Positions 1 to 8,285 of a stretch of 35,346 nt of DNA are shown here, piece after piece. The notes below the pieces were generated by a model. It was given only the letters and a program-made list of their open reading frames with translations. It was not told where the DNA came from and did not search any database. Positions within the stretch are counted from its first letter, which is position 1; every line of letters begins with the position of its first letter. The stretch is taken from contig CAIWCL010000202.1 of assembly GCA_903911205.1 (NCBI GenBank), positions 1-35,346 of the forward strand. The letters are read 5' to 3'. Both the position numbers and the translations under genes were made by a program. Source of the DNA: an uncultured bacterium (lineage in GTDB: Bacteria; Planctomycetota; Phycisphaerae; Phycisphaerales; SM1A02).

Positions 1-66
1 CGTCGTCGCGATGCACAGGCGTTGAGTGCGGAAGTCATCGCGCCTGGTCGTGCAGTGGTTCGCTGA
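1..66 (+). CDS. C-terminal end of a probable FlgA-like flagellar P-ring assembly protein (partial)
   Basis: Frame 1 reads RRRDAQALSAEVIAPGRAVVR then TGA. It lies directly upstream of flgH, and the tail resembles the end of FlgA. Only 21 residues are visible. Confidence 0.4.
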   Translation, partial: RRRDAQALSAEVIAPGRAVVR

Positions 67-140
67 ATCACTCACGATCTCACATCCACTCAAATCTCTC
101 GTCGACTTCATCGCCTCACCCTATTCTCCGCGAGTTTCAC

Positions 141-971
141 ATGCGAACGAATCCCTTGAACACGCTGATGACTGCCTCGATCCTCGCTTGCATGAGCATT
201 TCCTCAGCGGTCGCCCAAGACAGCGCCATGCGCGGAGACGGTGTGCCGACAACGACAGACTCCTCCTCGCGAACAACAACGACGAAACCGAATCAGAAGC
301 GCGTCCTGCGTGATGACGAAAAGCCATCCGCTGTTCCAACGCGCTCACTCACTGCGCAAGCGGTCCTTTCACAAGATCCCGCACAGGTTGATCGTCGCGG
401 GCAGCCTGTCAACGAACCAGGAAGCTTGTTCGCGGTGCAAGAACCAGAACCGCGCAAATTCGCCATCCACGATCTCATCACGATTGTGATCAGCGAATCC
501 AGCCGATCGAAGAGCGCATCCGACGCGAAAGCCGACAAGGATTACGGGATGTCTGCGGCCGTTGACGCGTGGATCAGCATGGATCCAACGTCGTTCGGCG
601 ATGGCTTCTTCACTCCCATCGATTCGGGCAGTCTCCCCGAGATCGGTGTCGCAGGCGAGAAGAACTTCAAGGGCAAGGGCTCCTACGCGCGAAGTGATGA
701 CTTCACGGCGCGAGTGACCGCTGAAATCGTTGAAGTTCGCCCAAATGGTCTGCTTGTCCTCGAGGCGCGGCGCGAGATTGTGAATGACGGCGAATCGCAG
801 GTCATCACGCTCTCGGGCATCTGCCGCCCTGAAGACATCGACGCGAACAACCAGGTGCTTTCGCAGCGCGTTGCCGACGCAGTTGTGAAGAAACTCACCA
901 CGGGCGAATTGCGCGACACCGCCGAAAAGGGCATTCTCGCGAAGATCATCGATACGATCTTTGCGTTTTGA
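141..971 (+). CDS. flgH: Flagellar basal body L-ring protein FlgH
   Basis: Signal peptide followed by the FlgH signature FTARVTAEIVEVRPNGLLVLEARREIVNDGESQVITLSGICRPEDIDANNQVLSQRVADAVV. Confidence 0.93.
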   Translation: MRTNPLNTLMTASILACMSISSAVAQDSAMRGDGVPTTTDSSSRTTTTKPNQKRVLRDDEKPSAVPTRSLTAQAVLSQDPAQVDRRGQPVNEPGSLFAVQEPEPRKFAIHDLITIVISESSRSKSASDAKADKDYGMSAAVDAWISMDPTSFGDGFFTPIDSGSLPEIGVAGEKNFKGKGSYARSDDFTARVTAEIVEVRPNGLLVLEARREIVNDGESQVITLSGICRPEDIDANNQVLSQRVADAVVKKLTTGELRDTAEKGILAKIIDTIFAF

Positions 972-974
972 AAT

Positions 975-1102
975 TTGAGCGCTCGAGCGCGGCTCTTGCC
1001 GCGCCCTCGCTCTGGCCGGCCTCGCTCGGAGTGAATCCTCGCGGGCCGAGATGCGTCGTACTTGAGCGCTCGAGCGCGGCTCTTGCCGCGCCCTTGCTCT
1101 GG
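975..1102. repeat. 41-bp direct repeat (975-1015 and 1062-1102) with internal palindrome and hairpin
   Basis: ttgagcgctcgagcgcggctcttgccgcgccctcgctctgg is repeated with one mismatch. Each copy contains the GCGCTCGAGCGC palindrome and the GCGCGGC-TCTT-GCCGCGC hairpin. Confidence 0.9.
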
Positions 1103-1119
1103 CGTGCATCACGCCAGAG
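1097..1119. terminator. Perfect 10-bp inverted repeat between convergent flgH and trpC, possible bidirectional terminator
   Basis: CTCTGGCGTG-CAT-CACGCCAGAG is a perfect stem with a 3-nt loop between convergent genes. There is no clear U-tract. Confidence 0.5.
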
Positions 1120-1174
1120 GGAGCCGCCGCAGCGGCGAACGCTTCAAACTCTGAGTGCTTGCGACTGGCGTGAT

Positions 1175-1981
1175 CTACGCCAACAACGTCTTCAGCGCCG
1201 TGCCCGGGTCGGGCTGTCGCATCAAGTGCTCACCGACAAGCACGATGTGAATCCCATGCGTACGGAGTCGCGCGAGATCTTCTGGCGTTCGAATTCCCGA
1301 CTCACTCACCAAAATGCTCGTGTCGTCCAGCATTTCCGCAAGTCGCATGGAATGCTCGAGCGAGGTCTTCATCGTTCGCAAATCACGATTGTTGATTCCG
1401 AGCAGCGAATAGCTTCGATGTGGAAATCCAACGATGTTCACGGCACTCAAGAGGTGCTCAACATCGTGCACCTCAAGCAACGTGGTCATTCCCAACTCAG
1501 TCGCGAGGATCTGAAAATCAATGATGTCCCGCTCAGGCAGCGCCTCTGCGATCAAGAGGATCGCATCTGCCCCGGCCGCGCGCGACTCCCAGACTTGATA
1601 GATGTCGACGAGAAAATCCTTACGCAAAACCGGCAACGGCATGGCGTCGCGGATCGCGTGTATGTACTCAAGCTTGCCTCCAAAATACTCTTCGTCGGTC
1701 AAACATGAAATCGCCGCCGCGCCATTCGCGTAGTAAGCCTTCGCGATCGCGACGGGATCGAAGTCCTCGCGAATCACACCGGCAGACGGGCTCTTCCGTT
1801 TGATCTCTGCGATCGCGTGTGTGCTGTTCGGATGACGGCGATCCACCACTGATTGGAAGAAATTTCGCGGCCGACCGAGTTCACCAATTTGCTCCTTGAG
1901 TGCTTCGAGCGGCACCAATTCCTTCGCCCGCGCGACCTCACTGGCTTTGCGCGCGAGGATGTCCTTGAGAACGGGAACCAT
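1175..1981 (-). CDS. trpC: Indole-3-glycerol phosphate synthase
   Basis: IAEIKRKSPSAGVIREDFDP, VLRKDFLVDIYQVWESRAAGADAILLI, LGINNRDLRTM, LVSESGIRTPEDL and VLVGEHLMR motifs. Start placed at MVPVLKDILARK (the ORF extends to 2053). Confidence 0.96.
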   Translation of the reverse strand: MVPVLKDILARKASEVARAKELVPLEALKEQIGELGRPRNFFQSVVDRRHPNSTHAIAEIKRKSPSAGVIREDFDPVAIAKAYYANGAAAISCLTDEEYFGGKLEYIHAIRDAMPLPVLRKDFLVDIYQVWESRAAGADAILLIAEALPERDIIDFQILATELGMTTLLEVHDVEHLLSAVNIVGFPHRSYSLLGINNRDLRTMKTSLEHSMRLAEMLDDTSILVSESGIRTPEDLARLRTHGIHIVLVGEHLMRQPDPGTALKTLLA

Positions 1982-2086
1982 GGGGAGCTGGAAGAAGAGG
2001 AGGGATGCGGAACGTGGGTCGATCGTCCGGTCGACGCGTGCGGAACGCCTCATGCGGAAACGAACCGGGGATCGTACCTTGCCTCC

Positions 2087-3004
2087 ATGATCGTCACGGC
2101 AGGCATGCTTCTTCAGTCGACGGCCACGGATGACGGACCATCCGCCGCCGCGCCGCTCACCGCGGGCGACACGAGCGCACTCGTCGAAAGCTCCATCCCC
2201 GAGATCGCAATCCTCGTCTTGGTGGCCACCGCGGCGATCGCGGCCTGTTGGCGGTGGCAGTTCTTCAAACTCCCCAACGAGGCGTCCGGGCGCATTCCTC
2301 TCGACCCACCCATGGGTGCGCTCGCGATGCTCGGGATCTATGTCCTAGGAATCATCGGCGCATCGGTCGTCGCGGGTTCGCTACCCGAGTCAACACGCAC
2401 CGATCCCGATTGGTCACGCCTTCTTGTCGGTCTCCTCGCAAACGCACTTCAATGTCTCGGAGCCATCGGATTCCTCCGTTCGCGCCTCGCCGTCGATGGA
2501 ATGCGTACACGCGCGACGTTCTCGCGCGCCGTTGCCGAAGGCACCATCGGATTCATCCTCGTTGTTCCGATCGTTTTCGCTGCGGCGGCGTTTCTCGGCG
2601 CAGTGCTTCCACTTCTTGGCCTGCCGAGAGCGCCGGAAGTTTCCCACGAAACACTCGAAATCCTCCGCGCGAAGGCAAACGCCGTCTTCACTTGGACAAC
2701 GCTCACGCATGTTGTTGTGCTCGTGCCGCTCGCAGAAGAGTTGCTGTGGCGCGGTCTCATGCAGCCTTCGATGCGCGCGGTAGGCTTACCGCCGCTCGCG
2801 GCGATTTGCACGACATCAGCGCTCTTCGCGGCGATTCACTGGACTTCCATTCCTGCGGACGGACGCGTGACGGGTCTTGTCATGCTGGTCATTCTGTCGA
2901 CCGCACTTGGCGTCTTGCGCGACCGGACAGGCGGAATTCTCGCACCCGCCATCGCACACGGCCTCTTCAATGCGTTGAACGTCGCGATGGTGCTTCGGGC
3001 GTAG
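2087..3004 (+). CDS. CPBP-family intramembrane glutamic endopeptidase
   Basis: Multiple TM segments plus EELLWRGLMQPSM, FAAIHW and APAIAHGLFNALNV motifs of the CPBP (Abi) family. Start trimmed from 1853 to MIVTAGMLLQ. Confidence 0.85.
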   Translation: MIVTAGMLLQSTATDDGPSAAAPLTAGDTSALVESSIPEIAILVLVATAAIAACWRWQFFKLPNEASGRIPLDPPMGALAMLGIYVLGIIGASVVAGSLPESTRTDPDWSRLLVGLLANALQCLGAIGFLRSRLAVDGMRTRATFSRAVAEGTIGFILVVPIVFAAAAFLGAVLPLLGLPRAPEVSHETLEILRAKANAVFTWTTLTHVVVLVPLAEELLWRGLMQPSMRAVGLPPLAAICTTSALFAAIHWTSIPADGRVTGLVMLVILSTALGVLRDRTGGILAPAIAHGLFNALNVAMVLRA

Positions 3005-3041
3005 CGCGAAACGCGCTTTTTCCCGTATCTTCTCGCGTTCT

Positions 3042-4121
3042 ATGAGCTCGATCGACGCCATCGCTGGAAAGCCGCGCATTCTCACCGGCGACACTCCCAC
3101 AGGACAACTTCACCTCGGCCATTGGGTTGGCAGCGTGAAGCGTCGCGTGGAATTGCAGCACTCTCACGATTGCTATTTCATCATCGCGAACATGCACGCG
3201 TACACCACGCGACTTGCGAAGAGCGAAGAGATTCGGCGCGACTCGATTGCGATCGTGCGTGATTACCTCGCGATGGGCATCGACCCAGAGAAGACCACGA
3301 TTTTCCTTCAGAGCGAAATCCCCGCGATTGCTGAACTCACGTTCCTCTTCGCGATGCTGCTTCCCTTCAATCGCGTCATGCGCAATCCGACGCTGAAGAC
3401 GGAGATTGAAGTGAAAGGTCTCGGCGAGTCGTACTCCTTCGGATTCCCGCTCTACGCCGTCGGCCAAACTGCGGACATTCTTGCTTTCCGACCCGTTGGT
3501 GTTCCGGTTGGCGAAGATCAAGTACCGCACCTTGAACTGACTCGTGAAGTCGCGCGACGTTTCAATCAGATCTTCTGCGGCGTCGATGAACACGCGGAAG
3601 ACGAGGATCACTTGAAACTTGGCGGTGCGTTTCCGATTCCGCATGCCGATGTTGGCGTCGTGGGACGGCTCGCCGGAATCGACGGCGTCAACAAAATGTC
3701 GAAGTCGCTCAACAACGCGATCTTTGTTGCAGATGACGCGAAGGAAGTCGAGAAGAAGGTGAAGAAGATCTTCACTGGCCGACAAAGCCCGACCGAGCCC
3801 GGCGACATCAACAACGTGTTGTTCCAGTACGTGCGAACGTTCATCCGTGACGAGGCGCGCGTGAAGGAACTCGAGGAGAAGTATGCGAAGGGTGACAATC
3901 TTGGCGACGGACACGTCAAGCTAGAAGTCGCTGCTGCGATCAACGAGTTGCTGACTCCGATGCGCGAACGTCGCGCGAAGTACGAAGGTCGCGATGACCT
4001 CGTGCTTGAAATCCTCAAAGCTGGCTGCGAACGCGCGAACAAAGTTGCGGAGGCGACGCTCGAGCGCGTCAAGACGCATGCGAATCTCGTCCACTGGCCG
4101 CGGCACCTTCGGTATGTGTGA
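3042..4121 (+). CDS. trpS: Tryptophanyl-tRNA synthetase
   Basis: Class I aaRS: GDTPTGQLHLGHWVGS (HIGH) and NKMSKSLNN (KMSKS) with TrpRS context. Confidence 0.96.
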   Translation: MSSIDAIAGKPRILTGDTPTGQLHLGHWVGSVKRRVELQHSHDCYFIIANMHAYTTRLAKSEEIRRDSIAIVRDYLAMGIDPEKTTIFLQSEIPAIAELTFLFAMLLPFNRVMRNPTLKTEIEVKGLGESYSFGFPLYAVGQTADILAFRPVGVPVGEDQVPHLELTREVARRFNQIFCGVDEHAEDEDHLKLGGAFPIPHADVGVVGRLAGIDGVNKMSKSLNNAIFVADDAKEVEKKVKKIFTGRQSPTEPGDINNVLFQYVRTFIRDEARVKELEEKYAKGDNLGDGHVKLEVAAAINELLTPMRERRAKYEGRDDLVLEILKAGCERANKVAEATLERVKTHANLVHWPRHLRYV

Positions 4122-4143
4122 TGCGCGTTTGCCGCCACGAAGA

Positions 4144-4539
4144 TCAGGACACGAGATAGAAACGACCGACTGTGACCGCGAACGCCTTCCCTTCGCGTTC
4201 AAACATGAATCGGCCTTCCATGGTGCCCCACGCCGTGAGCATCGGGCAGTAACTCGTGTATTCGAAGCTGTCGCCCGGGCTCAGTTCCGGATGCTCGCCG
4301 ACGACACCAGGTCCTTCCACGATGCGCTCCTCGCCCTCCGCGTCGACGATGCGCCAATGACGAGTTGCCAGTCGAACGCGCTGTGTCCCGTGATTCTCAA
4401 TCGAAACGTGATAGCTAAACAAGAAGCGTCCATCCGCGGGCGACGATTGCGACGCGATGAACGACGGGCGAACAACCACGCGAACGCCATCGGTGGTGAC
4501 ATCAGAACCATGCTTCGGAAGAGCGGACAGAACAGTCAT
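4144..4539 (-). CDS. apaG: ApaG (DUF525) domain protein
   Basis: FSYHVSIENHGTQRVRLATRHWRIVDAEGEERIVEGPGVVGEHPELSPGDSFEYTSYCPMLTAWGTMEGRFMF is the ApaG core. Confidence 0.94.
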   Translation of the reverse strand: MTVLSALPKHGSDVTTDGVRVVVRPSFIASQSSPADGRFLFSYHVSIENHGTQRVRLATRHWRIVDAEGEERIVEGPGVVGEHPELSPGDSFEYTSYCPMLTAWGTMEGRFMFEREGKAFAVTVGRFYLVS

Positions 4540-4610
4540 GCGCGGAGCATAGTCCGTGCGCGCACAGACAGACGCATCAATGTCCGCTCGCCGTTACGAT
4601 CGGCGTTTCC

Positions 4611-5642
4611 ATGATGCGCCTGCCAAATCCTCCTACTGTCGCGATCATCGGCGCCACCGGTGCTGTCGGCCGCGAGATGCTCGCCATTCTTGAGGAGCGG
4701 GCGTTTCCTGTGCGCGCGTTACGGCTCTTCGCTTCACCGCGTTCGATTGGAACGCGCATTCCGTTCCGCGGCATGGAGATCGCCTGTCAAGCGCTCGAGG
4801 CAATCGCGCCAAGCGCACTGAAAGAAATCGACCTCGCACTTTTCTCGGCCGGCAAAGGTCTTTCGAAGGAGTGGGCTCCTCGCTTCCGCGACGAAGGCGC
4901 ACTCGTCGTCGACAATTCCAGCGCTTTTCGCGCTGATCCGTCGTGTCCGCTTGTCGTTCCAGAAGTGAACCCACACGCGCTCGAAGCGATCGATGGACCT
5001 GCGATCATCGCGAATCCGAACTGCTCGACGATTCTCGCACTCGTTGCTGTCACTCCGCTTCACCGCGTGCTCGGTGTTGAACGCATGATCGCAGCGACGT
5101 ATCAAGCGGCCTCCGGAGCGGGCGCCGCCGCCATGGCTGAACTTGAGTCGCAAGCGCATGCATTCGCGGCAAATCAGCCGTTCGACACACGCATTTTCGG
5201 ACGGCAGTATCTCTTCAACGTCTTCAGCCACAACTCCGCGATCGGTCCTGATGGCTACAACGAAGAGGAACGCAAACTTCTCACCGAAACGCGGCGCATG
5301 TGGGAGTCGGAGTCTGTGCGGGTTTCTGCGACGTGTGTCCGCGTTCCAACATTGCGCGCCCACGCTGAAGCTCTGCACCTGGAGTTCGCGCGCGCGACGA
5401 GTGAGGCCGAAATCCGCGAACTGCTCTCGAAGGCACCTGGCGTCCGAGTCCTTGATGATCGTGCGACAAACCGCTTCCCCGAGCCACTCGACGCGGCGGG
5501 CGGCGACGATGTACTTGTCGGTCGAATTCGCATGGATCCCAGTGTGCCGAACAATCGAGGGGCCGCGCTCTTTCTCTGCGGCGACCAGATTCGAAAGGGC
5601 GCAGCGCTCAACGCCATACAAATTGCCGAGCGGTTTCTCTAA
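4611..5642 (+). CDS. asd: Aspartate-semialdehyde dehydrogenase
   Basis: VAIIGATGAVGREMLAILEER, VVDNSSAFR, VVPEVNPHAL, IIANPNCSTI and YQAASGAG motifs. Confidence 0.96.
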   Translation: MMRLPNPPTVAIIGATGAVGREMLAILEERAFPVRALRLFASPRSIGTRIPFRGMEIACQALEAIAPSALKEIDLALFSAGKGLSKEWAPRFRDEGALVVDNSSAFRADPSCPLVVPEVNPHALEAIDGPAIIANPNCSTILALVAVTPLHRVLGVERMIAATYQAASGAGAAAMAELESQAHAFAANQPFDTRIFGRQYLFNVFSHNSAIGPDGYNEEERKLLTETRRMWESESVRVSATCVRVPTLRAHAEALHLEFARATSEAEIRELLSKAPGVRVLDDRATNRFPEPLDAAGGDDVLVGRIRMDPSVPNNRGAALFLCGDQIRKGAALNAIQIAERFL

Positions 5643-5814
5643 GCCACCCCGCACGCATTGAGACGAGAACCCCGCCCGGCTCGTCACAGCCTCCAGTTCG
5701 TTTGTGACCGTCCGCGCTCACTCGCCAGATCCCAAACGCGGTTGCAGCGGACCGAAATCGAGAACTTCCGGCGATCACGGCGCAGAACTGGCTCTTGGCG
5801 CGCTGTTCTCCCGC

Positions 5815-6471
5815 ATGCGCACCGTTTTGCTTGCGTCCGCTTTGTCATTACTCGCGGCTCCCAACACTGCACTCGGTGTCGTGGTCTTTGACACGATCAC
5901 GTCGGCGACGTTTGCCACAGGTTCGCACCGTGTGGGCGAGTTCCCGCCCGCGCCAGGTGAGACATCACCTCACGATTACCGCGTCTCGACGCTGATCTCC
6001 ATCGCTGGCGACGGAATCTGGCGTCTTGATGCCATGGGCTTCCGGGTTTCCCGTGATGCGAACCTTCTCGGTGCCGGCCGCGCGCGGATTTGGATTGCAG
6101 AAGCGACCGACGGGAGTGGACCACTCGCGGCAACGGCGCTCGGAACTCTTGCGACCGCGTCGACGACGGCGACAACCGCTGTTGTTGAAGGGCTCTCGGC
6201 GCTCAACGTCGTTCTCCAAGGCGGTCGCTCGTACTGGATTACCCTCGGCTCGGTACCGGGAGATCCAGACGAAACGCGCCTTCGTTGGTATCGAAGTAGC
6301 GTTGGATCACTCGGGACGACGTTCTCAAACGATCTGCTCAACACGGCGGGCTGGGGCGCCGCGGATGGTCGCGCGGGTGGCATCAAAATCGGCGCGACGG
6401 CCATTCCCGCTCCGGCAGCCATCGCCCTGTTCGCCCTTGTCGGACGCATGCCACGCCGACGTCGTCTCTGA
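5815..6471 (+). CDS. Secreted protein of unknown function with C-terminal PAPAAIALFALVG..RRRR sorting-like tail
   Basis: N-terminal signal peptide MRTVLLASALSLLAAPNTALG. C-terminus AIPAPAAIALFALVGRMPRRRRL. Start trimmed from 5704. Confidence 0.75.
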   Translation: MRTVLLASALSLLAAPNTALGVVVFDTITSATFATGSHRVGEFPPAPGETSPHDYRVSTLISIAGDGIWRLDAMGFRVSRDANLLGAGRARIWIAEATDGSGPLAATALGTLATASTTATTAVVEGLSALNVVLQGGRSYWITLGSVPGDPDETRLRWYRSSVGSLGTTFSNDLLNTAGWGAADGRAGGIKIGATAIPAPAAIALFALVGRMPRRRRL

Positions 6472-6550
6472 TGAGACGAATAATCCCAAGCGGACGCGCA
6501 CCGGACCATTACTGAATGCCTCGGCACGGATATAGTGCCGCGCACACCGA

Positions 6551-6621
6551 TGGGGATTGGTGTAACGGTAGCACAAGTGATTCTGGTTCACTTTGTCCTA
6601 GTTCGAATCTAGGATCCCCAG
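6551..6621 (+). tRNA. tRNA-Gln (anticodon CTG)
   Basis: Acceptor TGGGGAT/ATCCCCA, D-arm GTGTAACGGTAGCAC, anticodon loop TTCTGGT in an AGTGA/TCACT stem, T-arm CCTAGTTCGAATCTAGG. Confidence 0.95.
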
Positions 6622-6652
6622 TTTGAACAGCCTCTGATGAGGCCATTCGCAC

Positions 6653-6682
6653 ACGGACCCATTCGGGTCCGTTGTTCGTTTT
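6653..6682 (+). terminator. Rho-independent terminator downstream of tRNA-Gln
   Basis: Perfect 8-bp stem ACGGACCC-ATTC-GGGTCCGT followed by TGTTCGTTTT. Confidence 0.8.
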
Positions 6683-6688
6683 GAGCGG

Positions 6689-7321
6689 CTACCGCCCCTC
6701 GGGTCGCGGGAACTGCACGCTTCGTACGCCGCGCAGCCAGACCGCTGGCGAGCCATCGACCGGCTCGAACCATGCAACTAAGTCAACACTTTCGACAGGT
6801 AGCGCATCGACGCCACGATTTGCGAGCAACGAGAGCGTGAACTCGTGGCACGGACCCGCGAGCGCCAAAGACCGCGCGAGCGCAACCGATTCCGATGGAA
6901 ACGTCCATGCGCGCAATGGCGCGGCACCAGGAGCCTCTGCGGTTCCCGCTTCGCCAAGTCGATAGATCGCAAAATGAAACGAACCGTCCGCAAAGATCGG
7001 TGCCGGATGCGGCCGCGAGAACAAATACGCCGTGACCTGCAGCGAGTCGGGAAGAAGATTGCCGTCGGTGTCCGCTGGCTTCGGCGCAAACGTGATAGCG
7101 ATCGCGTTCGGCTTCGCGCCCTGTGGCGCGCTCGGCGCCTCGGTTGGCTTGGGCACAGAGCGCGCACCGTCCGATGTCGTCACGGTCGTTTGACATCCAG
7201 CGAAAAACCCGAGCGACACGCAAACCGACGTCGCCGCGGATAGACCGCGAGCGCGCGAGAAGCTCGATCGCTCTCGCAACCGTCGTTGCGTTCGCATCGA
7301 CGCATGTCCTGCGCCGCTCAC
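6689..7321 (-). CDS. Putative lipoprotein translationally coupled to the giant secretin; candidate pilotin-like protein
   Basis: N-terminal hydrophobic stretch ending in FFAGC (lipobox-like). The GTG start overlaps the gspD TGA stop (GTGA at 7318-7321). An alternative ATG start is at 7297. Confidence 0.6.
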   Translation of the reverse strand: MSGAGHASMRTQRRLRERSSFSRARGLSAATSVCVSLGFFAGCQTTVTTSDGARSVPKPTEAPSAPQGAKPNAIAITFAPKPADTDGNLLPDSLQVTAYLFSRPHPAPIFADGSFHFAIYRLGEAGTAEAPGAAPLRAWTFPSESVALARSLALAGPCHEFTLSLLANRGVDALPVESVDLVAWFEPVDGSPAVWLRGVRSVQFPRPEGR

Positions 7322-8285
7322 TTTGGCTCCTTCGAAGCATCGGTGTCTTGCGGAACAACTTCACCCGATGCATCGCTCGGCACGTCGCCCGTCGCATCCC
7401 GCGCAGCGCCACCGACGTTGATGCTTGCCCCTTGCAACTCACCCTTGCGAATCTGCTCGAGCAGTTCGGGCGGCAATGTGAGTTTGCGGATGCCTTGTTC
7501 ACTCAACGCGCTCGCGGCGTCACCGCCACCTTGCGCAGGCGATCGAACAACGTGCGGCGTCAGCACAATGAGCAACTCGGTCTTGGACGAGTTCTCTTTG
7601 AACTGACGGAACAGCGCGCCGACGAGCGGGATATCGCCGAGGAGCGGAATCTTCTTGTCGACGCGTTCGAAGCGATCACTGATCAGGCCGCCGATCACAA
7701 CAGTCTGCCCGTCTTTCACTGTCACCGTGGTGTTCGCGCGGCGTCGCGTCACGACCGGGCTGTTGAAGTTCTCCGAGATCTGCGTCGTCTGGAGCGATAG
7801 GCGCGAGATTTCCGGCTCGATTTCCATGCGGACGAAACCCTCGGGATTAATGGAGGGCGTCACGCGCAGCAGAATGCCGATGTCCTCGGGGGTCACGCTC
7901 GACTGCTGTCCCGCGCTTGAGAAACTCACCGCGTCCGGAAGACGCACGGTTTCTCCAACCTGGATGAAGCCCTCCGAGTTGTTCTCCACCATCACCGACG
8001 GATTCGAGAGAACCTGCACGCGGCTTTGCGACGCGAGTGCGTTGATGAGGAGTTCGAAGTCCTCGGCACCGATCGCGACGTTCGGCGTACCGGAGTTCGA
8101 GAAGAGTGATCCAAGCAACTGATTGCCCGTGCGTCCGCCGATTCCGGGCAGATTGCCCATGCCGGCTGCGACTGCATAGTCACCAAATCTCGCGCGGCCA
8201 AACTCAGGCCCGAGTGATTCGGCGGAGTCGAGGCTCACCTCTGCGAGCAACACTTGGATCAAGACTTGCGGCGGATCAACGTCGA
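7318..8285 (-). other. Secretin barrel domain plus short C-terminal tail of giant GspD
   Basis: DVDPPQVLIQVLLAEVSLDSAESLGPEFG to the C-terminus; canonical secretin motifs. Confidence 0.93.

Noticed and set aside
6551-6682. tRNA-Gln as an attachment site for a mobile island carrying the secretion operon
   Set aside because: No integrase, transposase or direct repeat of the tRNA 3' end is visible in the window, and the flanking genes are ordinary housekeeping genes.
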